A stretch of DNA of 64,000 nt from Archaeoglobus sp. JdFR-37 (GCA_002010215.1 MTMY01000031.1:59196-123195), one strand, 5' to 3'. Shown: positions 46,704 to 56,253, numbered from the stretch's first letter. Numbers and translations are program-made. The notes: generated from the sequence alone by a model not told the origin.

Positions 46704-47117
46704 ATGGAAGAAGGTGTCACGCGTATCGGCGTCAGCCTCCCTAAGAACCTTCTTGATGAATTCGATAGCATCATAGAAACCAGGGGCTATTCTTCCAGAA
46801 GTGAGGCCATTAGGGATGCTATCAGGAGCTACATCTCTGAGTACAAGTGGATGGAGAAAGAGGAAGGAGAGATAATAGGTGTCGTTAATGTCATCTACGA
46901 CCACCACATGAAAGGCGTTACAGACGCCATCATAGATCTTCAGCATGAATTCGGAGGGATAATATCCACTACTCTTCACATTCACTTGGATAAAGATAGC
47001 TGCTTGGAGATGATACTCGTCAAAGGAGAGATGCAGAAAATCAAGAAACTGGTGGATAAGATAACTGCTCTGAGAGGAGTTATGAACGTGAAGCTGATAA
47101 CAGCACTGAAAGAATAA
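46704..47117 (+). CDS. nikR: NikR-type nickel-responsive regulator
   Basis: A 137-residue regulator. The N-terminal ribbon-helix-helix domain reads [16 protein letters not shown] and [15 protein letters not shown]. The C-terminal ACT-like metal domain has YDHHMKG and [14 protein letters not shown], supplying the His, His-x-His and Cys ligands for square-planar nickel. It represses nickel uptake genes when nickel is high; no nickel transporter is next to it. ATG at 46704 lies 27 bases below a TATA-like tttatta, which suggests a leaderless mRNA; the frame is open 15 codons upstream. Confidence 0.93.
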   Translation: MEEGVTRIGVSLPKNLLDEFDSIIETRGYSSRSEAIRDAIRSYISEYKWMEKEEGEIIGVVNVIYDHHMKGVTDAIIDLQHEFGGIISTTLHIHLDKDSCLEMILVKGEMQKIKKLVDKITALRGVMNVKLITALKE

Positions 47118-47132
47118 AAGTGAAGAAATTCA

Positions 47133-47960
47133 ATGAAGGAATTTAATTTAATCCTCGTAGCTCTATTTTTCAGCCTTCATCAGGTAGCCATCAGAAAGGG
47201 AACTGAGAAGGGTGACTTGAATTCCGGGATATTTATAAGTCTGTTAACAAGTTCCATCATCTTTCTAATGCTATCAGTGGGCAGATTTTATTTTGACCAC
47301 ACTTTTCTACTCGTTATGGCTGCTGCCGGAATCCTCCACTTTCTTGTTGCGAGAACCGCCTTTTACCACAGCATAGATAGAGTTGGAGCAAATATTGCCG
47401 GCCCTCTTTCCGCCACAAGGATGTACTTCGCTGTTCTCTTCGGAGCCATATTTTTCCAGGAAGAGATAACGGTCAAGATACTTTTGATGACTACCTTCAT
47501 CTTCACAGGTGTATTTCTACTTTCAAAGCCTGACAGCATCCGAAGAGATACAGTCGGAATTCTCTTGGGCATTGCAACTGGCTTGGCCGCCAGCTTTTCG
47601 TCAGTCTTGGTTAAGGCTGGGATGCAGATCTACGGCGATGCTGTGTGGGCATCGGCAATTGGTTACACGTCCTCAGCTATACTTTATGCCGCTCTCATGA
47701 GGAGTAAAGCGCTCACCGTCAACAGAAGCCACTTCTATTTTGCTCTGGGCGGATTGCTGGTGGGAGTGGGACATTATCTGCGATATGATGCTCTTATGAC
47801 CGTCCCTGTAAGTGTTGTTGAACCAGTGCTGAGCATATATCCACTCTTTACCATACTTCTGACTTATGTTTTTATCCGGGAGCTCGAATCCTTCTCCTTC
47901 CGTGTGATAGCTGGAGCAGTTCTGATAATCTTGGGGATAGAGATTTACTTCTTCAGTTGA
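47133..47960 (+). CDS. EamA/DMT-family transporter
   Basis: A 275-residue protein with ten membrane helices arranged as two EamA repeats, each about 130 residues. Motifs such as RTAFYHSIDRVGANIAGPLSATRMYFAVLFG and SVVEPVLSIYPLFTILLTY are typical. Substrates of this superfamily (amino acids, metabolites, nucleotide sugars) cannot be told from sequence. Starts 15 bases after nikR, but a functional link to nickel is not shown. Confidence 0.85.
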   Translation: MKEFNLILVALFFSLHQVAIRKGTEKGDLNSGIFISLLTSSIIFLMLSVGRFYFDHTFLLVMAAAGILHFLVARTAFYHSIDRVGANIAGPLSATRMYFAVLFGAIFFQEEITVKILLMTTFIFTGVFLLSKPDSIRRDTVGILLGIATGLAASFSSVLVKAGMQIYGDAVWASAIGYTSSAILYAALMRSKALTVNRSHFYFALGGLLVGVGHYLRYDALMTVPVSVVEPVLSIYPLFTILLTYVFIRELESFSFRVIAGAVLIILGIEIYFFS

Positions 47961-47970
47961 TTCAGCCGAT

Positions 47971-48528
47971 TCAGAGATTCAGTTGCCTCCACGCATGGAG
48001 TACTCGCTGAACAACTGTTAGGTGTGATAGGAATATCAGTAATAGTAACGCTTCGTAGATGTAGCCAGTTATCAGCCCGGCAATGATTATCAGGGCTCTC
48101 TCCCCTCTCTCAGCAATCCCCACATCGCACTTTTCAATCACATTTTCAGCCCTCGCCCTAGTGTAGCTGACCATGAGAGAGCCAAGAAGTGCCAATGACA
48201 CCACCAGCCAGTCGAAACCGGCGATTCCGAAGGCTATCAGAATTGCTGCATCGACGTATCTGTCTGCCACACTATCCAGTATCCCTCCAAATCCCGTAAC
48301 CATACCGGCGTTTCTGGCAAGGGCACCGTCTAGCAGATCCAGAAATCCGCTGAAGGCAAGAAGAACGGCACCTGCTATAAAATTAGACTTTGCAATAAAA
48401 AAAGATGCAAGGATGCCGAGAGAGAGTGCCAAGGCGGTGACGTGATTTGGCTTGACGCCGATTCTGAAGAGAGTATCTGCTAACGGGTTAACAAAGGGAG
48501 AGATGGAACTTTTGAGCTTTCCCAGCAT
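47971..48528 (-). CDS. CDP-alcohol phosphatidyltransferase (archaetidylinositol-phosphate synthase-like)
   Basis: A 185-residue membrane enzyme that joins a polar head group to CDP-archaeol. The family signature D-x2-DGxxAR-x8-G-x3-D-x3-D is seen in LLDGALARNAGMVTGFGG followed by ILDSVADRYVD. About six membrane helices. Small size and the N-terminal PLADTLFRIGVKPNHVT are like archaeal archaetidylinositol-phosphate synthases; glycerol or serine head groups are other options. Convergent with the EamA gene. Confidence 0.82.
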   Translation of the reverse strand: MLGKLKSSISPFVNPLADTLFRIGVKPNHVTALALSLGILASFFIAKSNFIAGAVLLAFSGFLDLLDGALARNAGMVTGFGGILDSVADRYVDAAILIAFGIAGFDWLVVSLALLGSLMVSYTRARAENVIEKCDVGIAERGERALIIIAGLITGYIYEALLLLIFLSHLTVVQRVLHAWRQLNL

Positions 48529-48558
48529 ATCTCGAAAATTAAGGGTTGGGATATAAAA

Positions 48559-49131
48559 TTACTTCCAGATTTTACCACGGTAGTATCCCGTCACTGGACA
48601 TCCAAGGCATAGGTTGTTCTCATAGTAGTCACAATTCATACAGTTGGAGTTGCATGGCGGGTCCTCATCCCTATTTACGAAAACTTTTATAGGAACGACT
48701 GTGTCCTTCTCGGCCCTCACTATTATTCCCACTTCGAGATCATGGACATCTGGATTTGGTCTTATGTGCTGATCTACTATGGCTTCTAGGGTTGAGAGGT
48801 CTTCGCCTATGAACATCAAGGACAGATTCTTGTTTCCTGCAACAATATAGCCGTTCAGGAAGAATGGGCACTTTTCAAAGACTTTTATGAGCTCTCTGGG
48901 ATACCTGCACTTGATGTCTACTTTTAACACATATAGCCCAGCATTTTTGAGGTTTATGCCATATGTGTGACTAACTATGCCCATCTCCTTCATCCTCTTT
49001 ATCCTTGCTCCCACAGATGGCTGCGACAGTCCTACTACCTTGGCAATCTCGTTCTGAGAAGCGTCGGGATCGTTCTCCAGTATTTCTAGTATCTTTTTAT
49101 CCTTCTCATCCAGCTCAAAAACGCCAGTCAT
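48559..49131 (-). CDS. Lrp/AsnC-family regulator with cysteine-rich C-terminal tail
   Basis: A 190-residue regulator. Residues 5-65 form the Lrp helix-turn-helix (DASQNEIAKVVGLSQPSVGA), followed by a ligand-sensing RAM-like domain. The last 35 residues add a cysteine cluster, CNSNCMNCDYYENNLCLGC (C-x3-C-x2-C-x7-C-x2-C), absent from ordinary Lrp proteins and likely to bind zinc, an iron-sulfur cluster or heme, perhaps as a redox sensor. ATG at 49131 after GGGGGAA; a GTG four codons upstream is less well placed. Stand-alone gene. Confidence 0.85.
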   Translation of the reverse strand: MTGVFELDEKDKKILEILENDPDASQNEIAKVVGLSQPSVGARIKRMKEMGIVSHTYGINLKNAGLYVLKVDIKCRYPRELIKVFEKCPFFLNGYIVAGNKNLSLMFIGEDLSTLEAIVDQHIRPNPDVHDLEVGIIVRAEKDTVVPIKVFVNRDEDPPCNSNCMNCDYYENNLCLGCPVTGYYRGKIWK

Positions 49132-49250
49132 ATTTTCCCCCACACAAACACGGTACCAATCTTATAAATAATTAGCGTAATTTATCGATTGTTGATAACC
49201 TATTATGGGTTTTTTAGGATTTCACGTCTTAACTTAGTTTAACTTATAAC

Positions 49251-50054
49251 TCAGTATATCCTCACTCCGCAGTGATCGATTTTAGCTGTGAATGGTTCCC
49301 CAAATTCTTTCAAGGCCTCAAGTCCTTTTTGAGCAAACACGGTTTTTCCCAACATTACCATTGAAGCGATACCTCCAGCAGCTTCAACAGCCTCTACGAC
49401 GTCTCTCACATCATCATCCATCAAGCCAGTCTCCTCTGCGAATTTTTTTGATAATGTGAAAAGGTTGAGAAGCTTCGGGTTTTTGATAAATTCTTTTAGA
49501 CATGTTTTTCCTTCCTTCTGGATTCTGGTAAGGCTGCTTTCAAGAATGGTGCTTGTATCAAGCTCCCCCATCACTAAAAACTCTAATTCTGCCCTCCATA
49601 GAAACCTCTCTACTCTCGCAAGAGATGGGCATCCAGAGCTTAACCTTGCAACAACTCCTCCGTGGGATTGAGTGACTACATCTCCCAGTCCAGTTCTGTT
49701 AACGACCTCGGCTTCATGGGCTAGGTCTGCAAGTTTTGAGAAAGGAGCGTTAAGATTTCTTGCCGAGGCTATTTCGAATGCAGCAGCAAGGGCAGAGGCA
49801 CCGCTCATACCAAATCCACAGCCTACCGGAAGCTCCATGGAGATGTCAACTCCTCCTCCACCCAACCTTTCAATGACATATTTTACTGTGGGAAAGTTCC
49901 ATTCCTCTTCATTAACCCGTATTCCTTCCTCACGGTATGAGACTCTGACACCTCTGTCAATTGTTATACCAACTCCCACTGAACCGGATTTCAGGGGGTT
50001 TTCATGAATTTCAGGAGAAAAAAAAGCAGTTATACTCCCGGGAACGAAAATCAT
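49251..50054 (-). CDS. Pantoate kinase (archaeal CoA synthesis)
   Basis: A 267-residue GHMP-superfamily kinase. The signature loop is ELPVGCGFGMSGASALAAAF, with an N-terminal VPGSITAFFSP and a C-terminal glycine-rich end. This is the archaeal pantoate kinase (PoK), which with phosphopantothenate synthetase replaces bacterial PanC/PanK. The adjacent coaBC gene, which it overlaps (ATGA), supports the assignment. ATG at 50054 has GAGG seven bases upstream. Confidence 0.88.
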   Translation of the reverse strand: MIFVPGSITAFFSPEIHENPLKSGSVGVGITIDRGVRVSYREEGIRVNEEEWNFPTVKYVIERLGGGGVDISMELPVGCGFGMSGASALAAAFEIASARNLNAPFSKLADLAHEAEVVNRTGLGDVVTQSHGGVVARLSSGCPSLARVERFLWRAELEFLVMGELDTSTILESSLTRIQKEGKTCLKEFIKNPKLLNLFTLSKKFAEETGLMDDDVRDVVEAVEAAGGIASMVMLGKTVFAQKGLEALKEFGEPFTAKIDHCGVRIY

Positions 50055-51256
50055 GGGCAATCCTCGAGGTAGATCTCAACGATCTTCTCTGCTACCTGAG
50101 ATTTCATTCCCTCAATCCACTCCTTTCTTTTTCCAGTTATTACAACAACTCTTGTATCTTCAGTTCCCATGCCTCTCTTCAGCACATCATTTGCAACAAC
50201 CATCTCTAGTCTGTCTTCAGCCATTTTTTCCCTAGCAATTTTCTCTAGAACATCATCGCTAACCCCAGTTTCGGCTTTAAATCCAATTACATGACCGTCG
50301 TAAATCTTCCTCACTTCTTTCAAAACTTTTGGAGCCGCCCTCAAATTGAGTGTGAGGCTTTCAGCAGTCTTTATCTTGCCTTCCGACATTTCTAGAGTGA
50401 AGTCTGCAGCGGCAGCAGCAGAGACGTAAAGGTCACAATTATTTTTGACGGCTGAAAGAGCAGCATCAAGCATTTCTTGGACGGAAGTGACCTTTATAAT
50501 TTCAAAATCAGGAATGCTCAGCTGTGGTGGCTTGGATGTTATATAAGTTATCTCTGCCCCTCTTCTCCAGAATTCTAGAGCAATTTCAAGCCCTATTCTT
50601 CCGCTACTCCTGTTGCTGATAAATCTGATGGGGTCTATAAACTCAAAGGTGGGGCCTGAGGTTACGACCACTTTTTTACCTTTCATTTCATGGCTGTAAA
50701 GCCTTCTTTCAACCTGCAGACATATGTTCTCGATATCCTGAAACTTGGCTTTGCCTTCTTCACGTCTCGGCTCTACAAACTCGACACCCATAGCTTTCAG
50801 CTTCTCTACAGCCTCCATTACTGCTGGATTTTCAATCATGCTTTCGTGCATTGCTGGGGCGACGAGTATTGGTTTACCGCTACCCAAGGCTGTTGTTGCC
50901 ATAGTAGTAACTGGAGTATCATCTATGCCCGACGCAATCTTCGAGATTGTATTGGCGGTTGAAGGAGCTATCAGGAATAGATCCGCTTTTCCATTTTGAC
51001 CAAGAAGCTCCACATGCTCTACACTACCAGTGATTTCCGTTATAACCCTATTATCTGTGGCGAATTCAAGAGCATAAGGGTGAATAATCTTCGTGGCGGC
51101 ATCGCTCATAACGGCAATAACTTCAGCACCTCTTCTCACGAGCTCTCTTGCAAGCTTGACAGACTCAACGGCTGCAATGCTACCGGTGACGCCTAAAACG
51201 ATGAGCTTTCCATCAAGCTTTTTGCTTTTCACTCCCTTTATTTTTTCCAGATGCAT
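50051..51256 (-). CDS. coaBC: Bifunctional phosphopantothenoylcysteine synthetase/decarboxylase
   Basis: A 401-residue flavoprotein that adds cysteine to 4'-phosphopantothenate and decarboxylates the product. The N-terminal CoaC half has GVTGSIAAVESVKLARELVRRG, APSTANTISKIASGIDD and PAMHESM. The C-terminal CoaB half begins KKVVVTSGPTFEFIDPIRFI, with NRSSGRIG and AAAADFTLE. It runs directly into pantoate kinase. Its first codons overlap the end of the polyferredoxin gene by 44 bases on the same strand. Confidence 0.95.
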   Translation of the reverse strand: MHLEKIKGVKSKKLDGKLIVLGVTGSIAAVESVKLARELVRRGAEVIAVMSDAATKIIHPYALEFATDNRVITEITGSVEHVELLGQNGKADLFLIAPSTANTISKIASGIDDTPVTTMATTALGSGKPILVAPAMHESMIENPAVMEAVEKLKAMGVEFVEPRREEGKAKFQDIENICLQVERRLYSHEMKGKKVVVTSGPTFEFIDPIRFISNRSSGRIGLEIALEFWRRGAEITYITSKPPQLSIPDFEIIKVTSVQEMLDAALSAVKNNCDLYVSAAAAADFTLEMSEGKIKTAESLTLNLRAAPKVLKEVRKIYDGHVIGFKAETGVSDDVLEKIAREKMAEDRLEMVVANDVLKRGMGTEDTRVVVITGKRKEWIEGMKSQVAEKIVEIYLEDCP

Positions 51257-52544
51257 ACCTTCTCACCGCTTTCACGAAGTTTTCCACATTTCCGGTTTCG
51301 AGTGCTCTTCTGGAATGGGGTGTTTTTAAGGCTTGCTTAATTGCTGATAACTTTTCTGAGATATGCCTGAGGATTTCCTCATCTGGTTTTTTAACCTCAT
51401 ATGGCTCCTCTTTTATCTCTGCTAGACCGATCTCACGATAAAATCTTTTTTCAGGCTCTTTGACTTTCTCTTTTTTGATAATTCTTTCCACTGCATCCTC
51501 CCAAGCCTCTCTCCAAGGTGTATTCCGGATAGCTTCTTGAGTGTATACTACCTTTCTTTTCACCCTAATCAGGTCGTACGGGCAGGAGTTCTCACATGCA
51601 CCACAAAAAATGCAGAACTCGTCGTTGTAATGGACTCTCCCCATGTCTTTGGAGACATACCAGACCCTGTTATGCTTGCAGACCTTGATGCATGCTCCGC
51701 ACCCAATGGGATCGCATCTGTACATACGGGGCTCGTAAAGAAAAAGCTCCCCTTCCATGGGCTTTGAAGTCTTTATGCCATCATAAGGGCAGATTTCCTC
51801 ACAATAACCGCAATGGGAGCATAACTCCTGATTTACGCTTATCTTTCCAAGTTCATCCAGCTCAGGCAGCTCATAATCAATTCTTTTCCCACCTTCTACC
51901 TTTATTGCCTCCTCTGGACAAATATCTTCGCAGAGCTTGCAGTAATCGCATTTATCCTCGTTGATGAGCAAGTCCTCGTAGGGCATTATATCGTCCGGTT
52001 TTACGTCCTTATCCACCAGCACAAAAACCTCGCAGAATTCTCCACAAATCCCGCAAAGGTTACATTTGTCTTTGTCCACCACGACTCTTCCTTCAATCTC
52101 AGGAGGATTTCTCTCTTCAATATCTTGCCTAGTAATGAAAACTTCCCTTTTTATTGCTTCTGTAGGACAGGCTTTGTAGCAGAGGGTGCAGTGAACGCAA
52201 CTTTCCAGAATATCAGTTTTTCCGACTAAGGAGAGGGATAAGGAGTCTTTCGAAACCTCCTCTCCATTTATGTAAAATTCAAAAGCGTTGAAGGGACAGA
52301 AAGCATAGCATATTCCACAGTATGCACACTTGAGGTGATCAACGGTGACAGGAGGCATCTCCAAACCAACAGCGATATCATGTATCGGTCCAAGCTCGAT
52401 GGCGTTGACCGGACAGGCGTATACACAAATGCCACAGCCGTTGCAGTGCTTATAATCGTAAACAAGTTTTCTCTCCTCATCTCCTGCTTTTTGAATCAGA
52501 ATGAAGTGCTTCTCATCCATGTCTATTTCTCTTTCAGGAATCAT
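51213..52544 (-). CDS. Polyferredoxin with eight 4Fe-4S-type motifs
   Basis: A 443-residue soluble protein built of four double-cluster ferredoxin units. Eight cysteine groups can be read: CNGCGICVYACP, CAYCGICYAFCP, CVHCTLCYKACP, CNLCGICGEFCE, CDYCKLCEDICP, CSHCGYCEEICP, CGACIKVCKH and CIFCGACENSCP. It should therefore hold up to eight clusters and act as an electron wire. The C-terminal 90 residues are charged and cluster-free. The ATG overlaps the stop of the HdrA-MvhD gene (ATGA), so it is the likely redox partner of that protein. Confidence 0.9.
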   Translation of the reverse strand: MIPEREIDMDEKHFILIQKAGDEERKLVYDYKHCNGCGICVYACPVNAIELGPIHDIAVGLEMPPVTVDHLKCAYCGICYAFCPFNAFEFYINGEEVSKDSLSLSLVGKTDILESCVHCTLCYKACPTEAIKREVFITRQDIEERNPPEIEGRVVVDKDKCNLCGICGEFCEVFVLVDKDVKPDDIMPYEDLLINEDKCDYCKLCEDICPEEAIKVEGGKRIDYELPELDELGKISVNQELCSHCGYCEEICPYDGIKTSKPMEGELFLYEPRMYRCDPIGCGACIKVCKHNRVWYVSKDMGRVHYNDEFCIFCGACENSCPYDLIRVKRKVVYTQEAIRNTPWREAWEDAVERIIKKEKVKEPEKRFYREIGLAEIKEEPYEVKKPDEEILRHISEKLSAIKQALKTPHSRRALETGNVENFVKAVRRYASGKNKGSEKQKA

Positions 52545-54874
52545 GAAATCAGCTCCTTTTCTATGTTGCCTAGTCTTTTAATTTCCTCAACAAATTCGTC
52601 AAAATCTTTAGCTATTCCCTGAGCCTCACCTGCAGAATGCCATATTGCCTTTACTCTTCCGGGATTTACTCCTGCCTCCTCTAAAGCTTTCTTCAAAGCT
52701 TCAATTCTCTCTTTGGCTGCGAAATTGCCATATTTAAAATGGCACTCGCCCAGCCTGCAGCCAGCAACAATTACACCATCTACTCCTTTTTCAAGGGCGA
52801 GCAGTATCCATTCAGGATCAACCCGGCCAGTGCAGAGGGTTCTAATAATTCTTACATTTGGAGAGTACTGCACTTTAGTCGTCCCGGCTAGGTCGGCTGC
52901 AGAATAGCTGCAGTACCAGCATGCGAAGGCAAGGATAAGTGGATCAGCGTTTCTTTCCTCTGCTAATGCTTCTATCATTGCTTTTATCTGCTCTTCACTG
53001 AAAAACCCCATATCGATGGCATCTGCAGGACAGGCAGCAACGCAAACACCGCACATGACACATGCGTTGGCATCAATTTTCGCCTTTTTGCCATCCATGA
53101 ATGCTGCATTGAACTTGCAGACCTTTGTGCAGATAGCACAGCCAGTGCACTTCTCAACATCTACGTAGGCGTTGTAAGGGTCAAATTCTGTCTGGCCGCT
53201 TAATATTAGCTGTGCTGCTTTCATTGCTGCAAGACCTGCAGAAGCAACACTGTCTTGTATGTCCTTGGGGCCGCTAGCAGCTCCAGCCAAGAAGATGCCT
53301 TTAACATCCGTCTCTGCCGGCTTCAACTTGGGATGGGCTACCTCGAAAAACCCATCACTTCCAACGCTTATCCCGAGCTTTGTTGCTATTTCATTCGTCC
53401 CCTCAATGCCAATTGAGAGAACAACCAAATCAAACTCCTCATCATTTATTTCTCCGGTTAGGGTATTCTCGTAGGTGAGAACCAAGTCACCATCTTCTTT
53501 CTCCCAAATCTCTGCCACTCTTCCTCTTATCATCCTCACACCAGATTCTTGAACTCTCTTGTAGAACTCCTCGTACATCCTTCCAAAGGCCCTTATGTCG
53601 ATGTAGAAGATGGTAACCTCAGCATCAGGGTAACGCTCTCTGATGATGAAGGCATTCTTCAAGCTCACCATGCAGCAAACTCTGCTGCAGTATGGATTTG
53701 TTTTCTCATCTCTGCTTCCTACGCACTGAATGAATGCGATGCGTTTTGGAATAGTGGAGTCGGATGGGCGCAAAAGTTCACCAAGGGTGGGTCCGCTAGC
53801 AGACAGAAGTCTCTCGAGTTCCAATGTCGTAATAACGTTTTTGTACTCTCCATATCCATATTCTTCCTTTTTCCGAGCATCAAAAGCTTTGTAGCCTGTC
53901 GCTACAATAATGGCTCCAGCTTCAACTTCTATCTCTTCTGGTTTTTGGTCAAAGCTGATTGCTTCGGGTTCACATGTTTTCTCACAGAGTTGGCAGCCTA
54001 TACAATGCTCCCAGTCGATGGCAGCATATAGTGGAGTTGACTGAGGGATTGGAAGGTAGATGGCCTTTCTGATTCCGATTGTGTAGTCGAACTCGCTGGG
54101 CACTTCAACAGGGCAGACTGAAGAGCAATCATCTATGCAACCCTTGCATTTACTCTCGTCAACATACCTGGGATGCCTTAGAACTTTAACCCTGAAATTT
54201 CCGACCCTTCCACTCACCTCTACAACTTCTGCGTTGGTTATAACTTCGATGTTATCGTGATTCCACACTTCACTCATTTTTGGAGCTAGGATGCATATGG
54301 AACAGTCATTGGTGGGAAAAACCTCGTTGAGCGTCGCCATGTGCCCGCCAATGGTAGGCGCTTTTTCAATCAAGTAAACCTTAATTCCTGTATCTGCTAG
54401 GTTCAATGCTGCTTCAATCCCTGCCACCCCCCCTCCAATGACGACTGCTGCTTTACTGACTTCAATGCTCCTTCTTTTCAGAGCTTCAAGTTTTCTTGCT
54501 TTGGCAACAGCCATTCTCAGCAAATCTTTGGCTTTCAGCGTTGCAGAATAGGGCTTCTCCTGATGAACCCAAGAGCACTGCTCCCGTATATTGGCGAGTT
54601 CCACCATGTATGGGTTCAGGCCAGCTCTCATGGCGACTTTTCTGAAGGTTATTTCGTGAAGCTTGGGGCTGCAGGCAGCGATTACGATAGCATCAAGCTT
54701 ATGTTCTTTAATGGTCTGGACTATCTCCTCCTGACCGCTATCTGAGCAGGAATATTTCATATCGGTGGCAAAAACTACATCATCAAGCTTTTTTGCGTAT
54801 TCTGTGAGTTCCTCAACATCCACACTTCGAGCGATGTTGAGGCCACAATGACAGATGAAAACACCTATTCTCAT
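52541..54874 (-). CDS. hdrA: HdrA-type FAD/iron-sulfur protein fused to an MvhD domain
   Basis: A 777-residue protein. N-terminal VFICHCGLNIA and a Cys-rich region belong to HdrA. The FAD fold reads VVIGGGVAGIEAALNLADTG with APTIGGHMATL. Cluster motifs are CKGCIDDCSSVCP, CIGCQLCEKTC, CTGCAICTKVCK and CVMCGVCVAACP. The last 130 residues (FACWYCSYSAADLAG, CTGRVDPEWILLAL, GVIVAGCRLGECHF) are an MvhD/FrhD domain, normally a separate subunit. No HdrB, HdrC or hydrogenase gene is adjacent. ATG 54874 has GGTGA five bases upstream. Confidence 0.9.
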   Translation of the reverse strand: MRIGVFICHCGLNIARSVDVEELTEYAKKLDDVVFATDMKYSCSDSGQEEIVQTIKEHKLDAIVIAACSPKLHEITFRKVAMRAGLNPYMVELANIREQCSWVHQEKPYSATLKAKDLLRMAVAKARKLEALKRRSIEVSKAAVVIGGGVAGIEAALNLADTGIKVYLIEKAPTIGGHMATLNEVFPTNDCSICILAPKMSEVWNHDNIEVITNAEVVEVSGRVGNFRVKVLRHPRYVDESKCKGCIDDCSSVCPVEVPSEFDYTIGIRKAIYLPIPQSTPLYAAIDWEHCIGCQLCEKTCEPEAISFDQKPEEIEVEAGAIIVATGYKAFDARKKEEYGYGEYKNVITTLELERLLSASGPTLGELLRPSDSTIPKRIAFIQCVGSRDEKTNPYCSRVCCMVSLKNAFIIRERYPDAEVTIFYIDIRAFGRMYEEFYKRVQESGVRMIRGRVAEIWEKEDGDLVLTYENTLTGEINDEEFDLVVLSIGIEGTNEIATKLGISVGSDGFFEVAHPKLKPAETDVKGIFLAGAASGPKDIQDSVASAGLAAMKAAQLILSGQTEFDPYNAYVDVEKCTGCAICTKVCKFNAAFMDGKKAKIDANACVMCGVCVAACPADAIDMGFFSEEQIKAMIEALAEERNADPLILAFACWYCSYSAADLAGTTKVQYSPNVRIIRTLCTGRVDPEWILLALEKGVDGVIVAGCRLGECHFKYGNFAAKERIEALKKALEEAGVNPGRVKAIWHSAGEAQGIAKDFDEFVEEIKRLGNIEKELIS

Positions 54875-55049
54875 GGTTTTCACCATTCAAACATTCAAAG
54901 GAGGAAAAATTCAGAACATTTTTAATCTTTCCCCTTATTGAAATTTCGTTGCAACACTGCTGTGAAAGAGCAACTCTGGTAAAAATACTAAAACAACGAA
55001 TGTAAAAGAAAACCATCAAATTAAAATAGCCCTACATTCACCATATTTT

Positions 55050-56219
55050 GTGGAACTCCTCGGAATTTCTGTTTACGGCATGGATAAACCTGGAATAGTT
55101 CACGGTATAAGCGAGATACTCGCCAAGAACAACGTAAATATCGTGGATATCGAGCAGACTGTCCTCCAAGGAATGTTTGCCATGTTCATAGTTGGTGATA
55201 TCTCTGCTTGTCCCCTCAGCATTCAGGAGCTTGAGGCAAGGCTCAAAAAGAGAGGAGGGGAGATTGGCGTAGAGGTGCATGTAGCTCCCTTCAAAAGGCA
55301 GGAAACCGGAAAGAAAGACCTTTACGTCATCACCATTCTGGGCAAGGACCGAGTAGGTATCGTGTATGATGTTTCAGGGTTGCTTTACAGGCATGGCATT
55401 AATATAGAAAAGACTAGCCTTACAGCGAGAGACAAACTCATCTCCATTGAATTTCTGGTGGATCTCAGGGGAAATGATCCCGAGGATATAAAAAGGAAAC
55501 TCAAGGAGGAAATAGAGCATACTGGCCTGGATGTTATTTTCCAGCCATATGAGTTCTTCAAGAGGGATAAAAGGCTGATAGTGTTCGATATGGATTCGAC
55601 ACTGATAGATGCCGAGATAATAAACGAACTGGCTAGAGCTGCCGGTGTTGAGGAAGAAGTGGGAGAGCTTACGAAGATGGCTATGGAAGGGGAGATGAGT
55701 TTCGAGGAAGCGTTGAGGGAGAGGGTAAAACTCCTTAAAGGTCTGCCTGTAGAGGTTCTTGAGAAGATTTACAAAGAGATAAAGCTTACAGAGGGTGCAA
55801 AGGAGCTTATTAAGAGTCTGAAAGAGTCAGGATACAAGATTGCTCTAGTGAGTGGAGGGTTTACGTATTTTACGGAGAGGTTGAAAGAAGAACTTGGTCT
55901 GGACTACGCCTTTGGGAATGAACTCGAAATCGAGAATGGGAAACTTACTGGCAGAATAAAGGGAAGGATAATTGATGCTAAAGAAAAAGCAAGAATAATC
56001 GATGAAATAGCTACGAAAGAAGGAATAAGTAAAGAAAATATTGTTGCAGTTGGTGATGGAGCCAATGACAGAATCATGATTGAAAACGCCGGGCTTGGCA
56101 TAGCTTTCAACGCTAAGGAAGCTCTGAAAGAAGTTGCTGACGGCATGCTTAGCAAGGAGAATCTGATTGGTTTGGCAAGTGTTCTCAAACTATCATCGGA
56201 ATTCAGAAAGAGGGTTTAG
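55050..56219 (+). CDS. serB: Phosphoserine phosphatase with two N-terminal ACT domains
   Basis: A 389-residue enzyme for the last step of serine synthesis. Residues 1-80 and about 88-170 are ACT-type ligand-binding domains (GMDKPGIVHGISEILAKNNV and GKDRVGIVYDVSGLLYRHGI). The HAD catalytic domain follows with VFDMDSTLID, VSGGFTYF and GDGANDRIMIENAGLGIAF. Serine feedback through the ACT domains is likely. GTG start at 55050. Divergent from the hdrA operon. Confidence 0.94.
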   Translation: MELLGISVYGMDKPGIVHGISEILAKNNVNIVDIEQTVLQGMFAMFIVGDISACPLSIQELEARLKKRGGEIGVEVHVAPFKRQETGKKDLYVITILGKDRVGIVYDVSGLLYRHGINIEKTSLTARDKLISIEFLVDLRGNDPEDIKRKLKEEIEHTGLDVIFQPYEFFKRDKRLIVFDMDSTLIDAEIINELARAAGVEEEVGELTKMAMEGEMSFEEALRERVKLLKGLPVEVLEKIYKEIKLTEGAKELIKSLKESGYKIALVSGGFTYFTERLKEELGLDYAFGNELEIENGKLTGRIKGRIIDAKEKARIIDEIATKEGISKENIVAVGDGANDRIMIENAGLGIAFNAKEALKEVADGMLSKENLIGLASVLKLSSEFRKRV

Positions 56220-56253
56220 ATTTGGCTCTTCTTTTATCTTTCCATTGCTTGCA

